A DNA stretch of 64,000 nt, taken from contig OX438744.1 in the NCBI GenBank assembly GCA_949316235.1, forward strand, positions 23,423,578 to 23,487,577, in the 5' to 3' direction. Below are positions 45,901 through 57,900 of the stretch, piece after piece. The translations under genes were made by a program, and so were the position numbers. The stretch's first letter is position 1. The number at the start of each line of letters is the position of its first letter. The notes beneath the pieces are model-generated. The model worked only from the letters and a program-made list of their open reading frames with translations. It searched no databases and had not been told where the DNA came from. Source of the DNA: Oegoconia quadripuncta. Lineage: Eukaryota; Arthropoda; Insecta; Lepidoptera; Autostichidae.

Positions 45901-48900
45901 GGCGGCGGCGTCGCGGCCGTCGCCTACTGCCACTCGCATGCCTCGCTCTACGTGGCCACAGTGCCTCACGCCGCCTGCAAGGTCAGATACACAAACGTTC
46001 TTGTAAACGACGTGCGAGGAGATTGAATTGTGGATTAAACTGTGAAAAAAGGGGTATTTTGTGGGAATTTTTGGAAATAATAGTATATTATGCAACTAGT
46101 GAATAAAGGACGGATTTAAAGCGAGGGCCGTAGATGAGTCACGAGCAAGTGAAGGATTCTAACGATTGAATCACGAGCGTAGCGAGTGATCTAAGATGAT
46201 TGAATCACGAGCGCAGCGAGTGATTCAACTGTTAGAATCCTGAGCGACGCGAGTGATTCATGGCCCTCGATATAAATTCGTACTTTATTCAGGAGTTGCA
46301 TACTATACTTTATACCATGACTACGAGAAAAAGCGTTCAACATTTTGAGCGGTAAAAACCAGGGATTTTTTCGGTTTATAGCCTTCTGATAGCCTTTTAA
46401 GGTAGGCTTGCAAGTTAGAATATGTTGTTATATCAATGTTATGCCTTGTTTTTACAGTACACCGCAACATAGAATATATACTCCATAATGTCGATGACTT
46501 CCTTTTCTTCGACAGTTCATTAAAATAAGTTAAGAAAACAGACTCAGAAAATGTGCCCGAAGCTTGATTTTCATTTTTCCATTTACAAAACTCATCGTAG
46601 GTTTTGATGTAAACCAGCCGTGATTTGTTGGGTAGCAAGTTTTCTACAATATCGGCCGCCTTCTCTTTCATAAATTCAGGTGTTAACACAATATGTTCTT
46701 CGTCACTTGAATACATAATCGATTTATTATAATTCAATCGATTTATTATAAAGTAACACTAAACTTTGTGTCCGTACAATTTCACAGTAAGTATTTGAAA
46801 TGGCGCCAATTCACTATTTTTTTTTCTATAATGGCAGCAAAGAACACAAAACAGTTTTTAATCTAATGCCAAACTCCTTGTCGCAAATATCGACCAATCA
46901 AATCTCTAGAATTTATTTGCACCAAAGAGTTTGAATTTCGAATCTTAGCGCAAGGAGTTTGTGTAAGCATTGAAATGGAGATCGGATATATTTTGTGTTC
47001 CAAATTCAAACACCAAAACAGTGAATAAAAACAAAACAGTGAATAAAAGGCCTTTTTATTCACTGTTTTGCATGAATAAAATAAGCTTTTTAGAGTACGT
47101 ATGGTATAAAAGTAGTTGACACTTCAGTTAGCAGCTCAACAGCAAGAAACAATGTAATAATGTGTCAAAGGCATCACAGGTAATAAAATATAAAAAAGTA
47201 AAAAGATACAAAAGAGGTGTGTCGCGCATAGTTCTCACATTAGGAAACTTGTGATTGGCTTGTAGTGCTGTGTGATTTCGGCTCATAAGAATGGGCCCGT
47301 ATTTCAGAATGTTGCTGAAGCGTAGATCTGCGCTTGAGCATGGTTAGAAGATGCCGCTGTACAAGTTATATACAGCTGTCCCTTTTTAACTGTCCTCAAG
47401 CGGAGATCTCCTTAAGTAACATTCTGTAATGGGCCGACTATGATTTTGGACAACTAGTCGGCTGCAAAATGGCCAACTAGTCGGCCTTACCGATCACTGC
47501 ATTCGATTGAGTTCGGGTGACATCGGCAATGATCGTACGAGCCGGCGCGCGGCGGATGTCGTAAAAGGCTCAGATTTCAGCAGAATACCAGTGTTTTGCC
47601 CGCCTCTTTGTATACTGCGGCACACACATAATATTTGTTGTCTCTGTACTTGTGTTTTATTTTTTTAGTTGTACTTTTCATATGTAAAATTTGTTGTGTG
47701 TGTACATGGATGCAAAAAAAAACAAAAAGAAAGGCGACTATGGGATTATCCACCCAAAATATCTACGGATTTGCACGTTTTAGGGCGGGAATATACGTCA
47801 GATTTCCAAATGTCTGATCACTATCGGAGCGTATTTACTTGATACAGATCCAGTTCTTTTCTGAACTCGGTCATTCCCGAGCTATCATCCCGAGCAAACA
47901 GGATATAATCACTACGTTTTATAACTGCCTACCGTCTAAACTACGACTATTCCCGTCACTGTTGTCAGGACGCGACCTCGCCCCTATCCGCGGGCATCAC
48001 TGCGTGGCGCATTCTGAACGACGACCCGTTCTACAAGCTGTCGGTGGTCTCCGACGAGCTGGAGACGCAACTCGCCAATCAGAGATTCCAGTTCTACGTG
48101 CCCTTCCTCTCCTCCATGAACCTGGTAATTCAATGTTATTTGATACGGGTTCGCCAGCAATTGTTTATACCAATATATACATCTTATAAGAATATATGAC
48201 ATAAACTTTCTTTTTACCCGATATCGCCAAAAAGGAGGGCAATGTTTTTCGAGTGTATGTATGTAGATTTCTAAGTTACCTCCTGTAGCCTAATCGACTC
48301 GACCGATTTTGCAAGGTGTCGTTCGTTTCGTCTTGACCTCTAGAGTGGCAAAGGATACATTTTATGGTAAAAAAAATCGAACATGGCGCCTGCAAAAAGA
48401 CTGGACACACACGCCGTCACGTCATAAAAATAAGGCACGTCGTTTTTCGTCGAGGGTTCAAAATCGGGATGATTGGACAGTTTATAAACGAATATATATG
48501 TCGTAGATGGGCTTGTGGGGGTGGTGGGCGTTGCTATGGCGACCGGGACGCGTGCCAGTCGCGTGGTAAAGGGTGCTCGGGCAATGGCGACATTATTGCA
48601 AGCTACCATAGGAAATCGACAAAGTATTCACATTCGATTATAATCATGGAACCTGAGATGCTTTCTGTTGAATAGAAAACATTTGCACGCCCCTCATGCC
48701 ATACAACTTGGCGTGCAGTCTGTGGAATTCAACCGGACCTGGTCTTCAATTCCTCCTTGCTCAAATCCCATGATCAACTTCTTATTAGCTAACGACTCAC
48801 CGGTTTCTTCCAAGCGTCGGTGATAATAATCAAATCACTCACAGTCGTTGATGTGTTCAGTGGAGCTCCGACTTCTTTGAAGGCTCGTAGCAAAGTGTGT

Positions 48901-51900
48901 CCCATTTTCGATGTGAAGACCTAATATAACTGTTAACGTCGTCACCGCGCCGTTTCCGGCGACACCAGCGCCACCAGGGTTTACTTCCCATTAACCGCGT
49001 ATTATTAATAGTTAGTTGACAGTTTGAATAATGAATTCTATCGCTAATTTATCGCCATCTGCGACATATATATAAATATTTTTAAAAATAAATAATTATT
49101 TGGTGCACTTACACCAATCATCTAGTCCCAAACTAAGCAAAGCTTGTGCTATAGGTACTAGATAACTGATAAACATACAAACATATTTATAAAAACATCC
49201 ATGACTTGGGAATAAATGTTCATCATACAAACATTTACCCCTCGCGGGATTTGAACCCGCAACCGTTAGTGTCGCTGACAGGGTCACTATCCACTACACC
49301 AATCGGTTGTCGTCATAATATATACTTATAGTTATGCAATAAATGAACTGAATTTACTTTTTAACTCCCGAGCAAACGATGATATAAAGTTAAATATGGC
49401 GACCGTTTTGTGTAGTGGATAGTGATCCTGTCAGCGACACCAACGGTTGCGGGTTCGAATCCCGCGACGGGTATATGTTTGTATGATGAATATGAACATT
49501 TATTCCCGAGTCATGGATGTTTATATAAATATTTATGTATGTTTATCCGTTATCCAGTATCCATAGCACAAGCTTAGCTTAGTTTGGGATTAGATAATTG
49601 GTGTAAGTGTCCGAAATATTTATATTTATTATTATTTATTATTATTATATAAAAAAATTACATCGTCCCCAGGCTTTCATAGTACACATGGTGCTTTCGC
49701 CGGACGGTTCCAAGCTCGTCTGCCTCCACTGCAATGGGGACATATCGGTGTGGTATCTGCCATCCCTCAAGCTACTCCACCGCTGGCCCTTGACCCTGCA
49801 GCCGCAGTTTGACCTTCAGAATCCTCTGGTCCAGGATGAGAAACCGAAGAACCTGAGCGGATATTACGCGGCTGATGTCAATTGGTGGAGCAATGAGGTG
49901 AGTGAAAACTAAACTAGTCTTAAATATGGTTAGTTGATAAATGCTTCTACAACGTAAAACATTTTTTTTGCAACACGTGCATAACGATACTAAAAATAAA
50001 CATACAAATGGCCGAATCTAACCTTCCTCCTTTTTGAAGTCGGTTAAAAAAAAGCATGTACAATCTTTTTTTTTATGCACAACGGGTTAGCACTTGACCT
50101 CAATCACATCTGATGTTAAGGGAAGATGAGGCCGATAGCGTACTGACCCGGAAACCCCATCTTATTTGGGGGACTGGCTATCTTATCTCTGACAACCGGA
50201 ACACAACAATGCTATGAACATTGCTACTTGGCGGCAGATTTAGATAAAATGGTGGTAGTTAGCCAGGCGGATATTTAATTTGCCCTACAACCAACCAAAC
50301 CGAGTACTAAATATGTACCCCGCTGGGGATCGAACCCGCGACCTCCGAATCGTAAACCTAATGTTGTTCACATTGAGCCACGGAGGCGGTTAGAATCTTA
50401 AACAGATAAATGTTTACAGGACTGCATAATACAATTCTATTAGGAAATCATTAAGGTTTTTTGGATAATTACCGAGTTCAGCAATGTAATAAAGAATCAT
50501 TGAAAAACATTCATAATTTACCGAGGTATCTTAATTACGGGTTGTAAAGATTTTGTTTCAGACAGTACCTTAAGCTGACTGTCTCGCGTCACTACCTCAC
50601 CTCCCGCATCCCGCATTTACCTCAGGAACCGTCTCAGTTATGTGGTATTCCACAAGATATGTTATGACTGTAACATTTGCAGGAACTGATATTATCCCGG
50701 TTCAGCGGTGCCGTGACGGTGTGTGCGATCAACAATATGGCCAATATCCTGGGCAAGAAACCAGAGTTCTTTCAGGGATCGCCGCAGGTAATTGATATAC
50801 AGGAATTTACTATTTTAATAGTATATTTTATGTGTGTGTGATTTCGGCAGGTAAGTAGAATAGAACCAACCCATCTCTTCTTATGGGTGTCGTAAAAGGC
50901 GACTAAGGGACTTTCCGCCAAAAAAATAACGATGGATTGGTATGTTTTAAAGGCGATGAGCTCACCCTGTCACGTGTATATTTTGAAGGGTGTAATGTGG
51001 ATGTCTTTACAAACATTAATCTTTTAATGTTTGAAGCACCGAAACGCTTATGTTTGGGATATCTCTGACCACCCCATTTGGGATAAAGGTAAATTTATGT
51101 ATGTACTAGCTTTCCGCCCGCGGCTTCGTCTGCGTGGAATAACTTTCATAAATAAATATCTTTGCACATACACACAGCGCCATCTAGTTCCACACTAAGC
51201 AACTAGGCTTGTATTTTGGATACCAGATGGTTGATAAACTACATAAATACTTTTTTATTGTAAATAAATACATAAATAAATGAAAAACATCAATAACTCG
51301 GGAACACACGGGATTTGAACGTGCGACCTTTTGGTGTAGCAGTCAGAATTTTTAACCACTACACCAAACAGGTCGTCGCGGAAATTTGTTTACCCCGCGG
51401 GAACTACTCACTTTATCGGGGTAAAAAATATCCCATGTCTTAATCCATGGTATGTTCTACCTATATACCAAATTTCATCCAAATCCGTTCATCCGTTTCG
51501 CCGTGATTGAGCAACAAACAAACATCCAAACTTTCGCATTGCATATTAGTTAGATGTATTTTATTAACTTAGCAGGTTTTATCAGCTCAGGCTATGTAGT
51601 CTACAGAGGTGATATTCGTATTTTTACACCTATGAATTATTTAGTATCAAACTAAGCAAAGCAAAGGTATGAATACTATACAGGGTGACTGGAAATTAGT
51701 GGCGGAACCGTTAATGGGTGATAGAATGAGGAAATTCCAGTCAATATTACTATGAGACCTACTGTCCTAAAGTTAATCCTTTCCAAGATATTCCTACTTA
51801 ATTTTGTTTTACAAAAATTCCTACTTAGAATTTTAAAATAGCTATAAATCCTAAAAATTGGTCTTTCTCACCCATTTTTTTTTGTTTTGCAACAATTTTA

Positions 51901-54900
51901 GAATATGTTTGTTGCAAAACAAAAAAGAAATGGGTCAGGAAATTCCAGTCAATATTACTATGAGACCTATTGTCCTAAAGTTAATCCTTTCCAAGATATT
52001 CCTACTTAATTTTTTTTTACAAAAATTCTTTTTTTTTTGTTTTGCAACAATTTTAGAATATGTTTGTTGCAAAACAAAAAAGAAATGGGTCAGAAAGACC
52101 AATTTTTAGGATTTATAGCTATTTTAAGATTCTAAGTAGGAATTTTTGTAAAAAAAAATTAAGTAGGAATATCTTGGAAAGGATTAACTTTAGGACAATA
52201 GGTCTCATAGTAAAATTGACTGGAATTTCCTCATTCTATCACCCATTAACGGTTCCGCCACTAATTTCCAGTCACCCTGTATATTAGATAAACATACTTA
52301 CATTAATATTGCGTACGTTTGTAAGTGGTACGGCCAGAATTACAGTGCTGTTGTGTGGGTCTCTGTTATGTTCAGTTATACCCTTCAGTGCACAGTGGGT
52401 AAAGCTCGTCGCTAAGAAAAAGGCTTTCTACGACTGCACATACTACCAACAAATTAAGTATAATACAAATATCCTACATTGTACACCAACATTAGTTACA
52501 GTATAAATATGGAACTTAAAAATATGGTAGGTACAATGGCGGCCTTATATTGGAAGTTATTTCTTCCAAGCAACAACAACAACAAAATATTCTTTATTGT
52601 ATAACAATAAGAAACATAACAACGATAAATAAGGAAAAGGGGATAGTGCAATTTGGCGGCCTTAAGACTAAAAGCAACCTTTGGGTTAGGTAGGAAGCAT
52701 TACGCATATGTTATGTAGGTAGCGTGCGCGGTAACCTAATTTTAATAAAATAAATAAATCACCCATATAAATACAGACGTTAATTGAATACACACATACA
52801 TAATATATATAAAAAATAATACATATAATATATACCCATATTTAAATTTATACTAATTCAATAGAATAATAGTACGTAACTAAGCACACAGTAATTAATG
52901 CGCGTATGGAACGAAAAGAGGATAGATAGAGGAGCTAGAGGGCTAGATACAACTCCTTCACTTGAGCCTTGAATACGTTCAGTGACTGAGCACGTCTAAC
53001 TGAATCAGGTAGTGAGCAACCACTGGGTAAAAGGAGTAGATAAACACTAATTGCAGGGTAAGCAGGTATTACTTGCTCAATGATGAACGGATTTGTATGC
53101 GAAAAGATAGTCCTAAATATTTATATAAGCATCCATAACTCGGGAACAAAATGGGAATTCATCACACATACATTAGTTAAGAAGGAGCTGTATTATTTAA
53201 TGGCGTTTTTGTGACAAATTAAACAAATCTATAATTTTCAGTTGACATGTGCACACGAAGGGACCTTTATGGCTCTTGAGTGCGAATCCAACGTGTTGCC
53301 TGCCAAGAAGTCGCACAGCGATGAGAGCGTAAGTATGAATGTATTTTAAGGCTTGTCTTTCGTATAATACCGAGAATCTGTGCAAGCAGTTCTATGGCAT
53401 TTTATTGACTGAAAAAGAATACGTAGTCATTTACAAGATATAAGGAGTGGTTTGGTTTTTCCCAAAACCATTTCAAGAATTTCTAGTAATTTTGAATAAA
53501 TCTCCACTAATAATTTCCGGAACCGGAGTTAAACGCCTCAGTGGCTCAATGTAAACAACATTGGGTTTACGATTCGGAGGTCACGGTTTCGATCCCCAAA
53601 CCGAGTATTTAAACATGTACCCCACATGTTTAAATACTCGGTTTGGTTGATGGTAGGGCATTTTAAATGTCCGCCTGGCTAGCTACCACCATCTTATCTA
53701 AATCTGCCGCCAAGCAGCAATGGCCATGGCATTGTTGTGTTCCGGTTGTCAGAGATAAAATAGCCAGTCCCCCAAATAAGATGAAGTTTCCGAGTCAATA
53801 TGCTACCACCTTCGGCCTCATCTCCACTTAACATCAGGAGTGATTGAGGTCAAGTGCTAACCCGTTGTACATAAAAAAAAAAGTTTAGCACAACACTCAC
53901 GCTGCGCACGAGAAATCATATTTTAGTAATTCATAATGGTCGTTTCGTCTGTAATCGTGATTGCAACCAACAGAGAAACAAGTTACGCTCCTCCCAGCGC
54001 CAATAACCTTATGGACTGAGCGGGGAGTACGGTGGAAATTAGGTCATAAAGAAATGCATTTTTCAATTATAATAAGTATATATTTACGCTGGGAATTGAA
54101 CCCGCGACCTCCGAATCTTAAACCCAATGTTGTTTACATTGAGCCACGGGGGTGTATCTCATGCATACAGTCAGTGCATATGATATGAGTGTGATTTTTT
54201 TATACCAAAGACTAAAGACGAGGGGACAGGTTCTTAGTCATATTTGATGAAAGTCGGTTAAGTCTTTCACAACTTTTAACATTGTGTCTATCTAGATGAT
54301 ACAATCATTTCTTTCTCAGGGATTTTCTAAACTCACAATTTATAATTTTAGAAATGGCGATGAAGCATAACCCATCTCTCGTTATTTCATTTCCCTTGAA
54401 GTAGGCAGTACTAAAAACTAAAAAATATCACTTTCCTCACAGATGGAAGTGGTAAAAGTGGAGTCCGAGATTGAAGATTCAATGCTCGAGCTGACAAAGG
54501 AGACGGTCAAGTCCATCCTGTACGCTATCACGGACATAGAGACGTTCCAACCGAAGCCGAGGAAGATCACCGTGGTCTCCAGGATATACAGGCTACTGGG
54601 GGTGAAGAGTACCACGCCTAATGAGCTGTTTTCGAGGAAGGTTAGTGCTAAGTTGGCTCTGGCCGTATCTTCTGAATGTGGCGAAGGAGATCAAAATGCA
54701 AAAATTGAAGTGAGTAACGCGAACTCATGCTTGACGATTGTTCTATGGTGGTCTGGTCTCAAACCGTCACAACTTCCGAGCTTTTAAGTGCTTCTGCCAC
54801 ACATACATAGCATTCTGCTACCGCCATGCTAACTACATCTAGGTTTGCTACTTGCACACCCTATATCTTTTTTTAATTAGTACGGGGTCCAAGGTAGCAA

Positions 54901-57900
54901 TAGAGTCACGTAGGGCACCGTCTACCTTCAGTAGGCGCCGTGTCGAGTACCACTGTCGATCCTAGCTTATCGGAGTTACAGCGGGAGGAGTGTGGAGGCG
55001 AAAATGTACCAGAGGGCGGAGTGTGACTTTTGTTTCGACTTAACTTTACTACCGCGTTCACGTTTACGTGATGATTTGTAGTGCAGCGCCTCTAGCGCAT
55101 AGTTTGCAAAACGATTTTTTTCATAGGGACTTTTTTCGTAAACGCGAACGCGATGGTAAAGTTAAAAACGAGACAAAACTCACACTTCGAACACTGATCT
55201 ACTACACAGCTCGACGCATATAGATGCAAGCAACAACGCTTGAAATAAGTAGCACGCCTTCTATACGCCAGTTCATATTACGTGTCGTATGGAGCTTAGC
55301 GGTTTACTGTACGTGCAACACTACGATGAATTATGAATGTAATTCTACCTACTAATGTTGTTTTATTCACGATTGTACTAATGTAATTATACATAGCTGT
55401 TGTCTCAAAGTTATATTTTTAGTGAGAAATAAAAATCTTTAAACCTATCTTGTCTAATCTCATCCTATTTTCTTTCTGATATTTCTGCGGGTACTTGTTT
55501 GTCTTTTAGAGTGTTAGGTGTCGCCACATGTTAATTTGGGAATTGATTTTAACATTGTTTCCACCCAACTCAGATCGAAGGTGGGCACTACAGCGAGGCT
55601 TTGATCCTGGCCGATACTTTCAACCTGGACAGCGACCTCGTGTACCAGCAGCAGTGGCGGAAGAACCCCGTCTCCACCGACGCCATACAGAAGTACCTGG
55701 TGAGAGATTTTACTGCTAACACTTGATTCATAGACTTTGGGGCATAGCCTTCCCTCACAGGGAGTTGTATGAGCCATATACCATGACATGGGTCAGTGCG
55801 GATTGTTGGATTTGTGTCAGAGTAGTGGCCACCAATACAATTAAAACAAATACAAAAATCTTTAATTTTCAGTCTAATATTATATGTATAGTGAAAGAAG
55901 ACTATAAACAATATACATATATTACTGAAATATATGTATATTGGCTGTATGCCACCGACTTGGCTTTTTTTATTATGCACAACGGGTTAGCACTTGACCT
56001 CAATCACACCTGATGTTAAGTGAAGATCAGGCCGAAGGTGGAAGCGTACTGACCCGGAAACCCAAATGTTTGGGAAACTGACTATCTTATCTCTGACAAC
56101 CGGAACACAACAATGCTATTAACATTCCTCTTTTGGTAGCTATATAGACATTGCTGAACTCCGTTAATCGAAAATTAATTGGCATTTCTGTTGCGCCACA
56201 AGTTCTTTACCCGCTTTATTCATTACAGAATTATTATTTTTCTTAATTTTTGCATTGTGATTATTTCACACGGGATGTTTCTTTGTGTTTAGATATTTTA
56301 ATATATATATGTATGTTCCTTCAGAGCAAAGTGTCCAAAAAGATATGGGCTGTCCACCAGTGCGTCGACCGGCTGCCGGAGACTCTACCCGCTGCTAAGG
56401 AGTTACTGCAATTTGGGCTCGAGCTCACCAATGAGAGAATACTAGACGGTACGGTGTCACATAGTTTTAGATCAGAATTGTCTCCAATCATAAGGAACGA
56501 TTGGTGTAGTAGGCTTCGAATCCCGCAAGGGGTAAAAGCCCTTACCAAATGCAAGCAACCCTGAACACTACTTCTTATCAAACCGAGTAGTGAAAGTGTG
56601 GAACAAAATACCACAGTCAGTGATTAAGCTTTCTGTTTCAAAAATAGACTGATCAAATAAAAAAACCATAATTACACCTAACACAAGTGCAGTGATATTC
56701 ACACATCACCTTAAAGCTGCTAGTATATTACTGATAATAATAATATGATAGACAGATAAAGCGTTTATTTGAATATATACAGAAATAAATACAAAAATAT
56801 TTGACCGCAACAATCATTCTGCTTGGTGTTACGAAATGTAGCCTTATTTCACAGTAATAAAAATAAAAACAAAAATTAAGTACAACTGTTACAACTTATA
56901 ATAGAGTTGTATGTGTATCTGTACCACAAATGGGCCATCGCTCAGTGTTGATGAGGATCCACTGAAAATCAATGTCTTACCGCGTCAGTGTCAGTACAAT
57001 ATGATCTTTATAGAATACACACTTATGGTTATTATTGAAAATTTTTGCACTGGTACCCTACCCTCGCTTTCTCTCGCAGGGCGCTAGCTTCTGATAGTGT
57101 GTATTCTATTGGGTCTTTACCTATGAAATTGGAGTTTTTTTCTTCGTTAATCATATGTACCGATTCCTGCGATTTTCAAAGCTATATCCAAATTTGTTTT
57201 TTATTTGGAAAATGGAATATTATTTCAAGGTTTCACATGAAATATTTTTTAATTTCTGGGCTAAATCACATAATAAAAAAAAAATTAACAGAGCTCTTTT
57301 CATGTGCTTCCCATAATCATTTCTTAGATTCGCTGAAACTTTTATAGGGCGGTTACTTTTAAAAATTAACGCTGCCTTTACTTAACTTAATGTTATCCGA
57401 TAATACACACAAAGTTTAGCTAAATTTGGATTTGCCGTTCTCAAAAAAAAATCAAAAATGTTTGTATGGAGAAAACAGTCTTAATGAAATTCTTCATACA
57501 AAACGCCAATTTCATAGGTAAGGACCTAATATAAAAATCATGTTGTACGGTGGTGTATAATGGTGGTATAGATCATAGTGATACACGTTTAAAATAATAA
57601 TTGCCAAAAATGGGCTTAACATAATTAACTAAATACCCACACCGCGAAAGAATGAAGATGTCTGTGTTCAGCTACCGCTAGGCTATTCGAAATGTAGCAA
57701 ATGCTTTCGGAACATTCATCTTTTGTACTTCTACCAGATGTGCTTTAATTCGTTTCTTAAAAGAAAATTTTGATATTTTAAAATATATTCTCGAAACGGT
57801 TTGACGGATTATCATCAAACATGGCTATAGCCTCGTTTAACCTGTAATATATAAAAAAATCCACTGTAATCAGACCACGCGTACACAACGCTCCATACAC

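Noticed and set aside
45795..46106. 103-codon Arg-rich frame and its antisense partner (45805-46095)
   Set aside because: Shadows of the GC-rich NBAS exon 6 (45792-45981), whose real frame gives WEVLVVTYDGKLRGYV.
47032..47071. GC-centred hairpin with a following T-run-like tail as a terminator
   Set aside because: Rho-independent terminators are not expected in an insect nuclear genome. Better explained as an element foldback.
48364..48675. 103-codon frame, plus strand
   Set aside because: Lies over a dispersed repeat and has no domain.
54641..54787. Open continuation of NBAS exon 11 past 54640
   Set aside because: Read-through of the gttagt donor. The homologous protein continues with exon 12 (IEGGHYSEAL).
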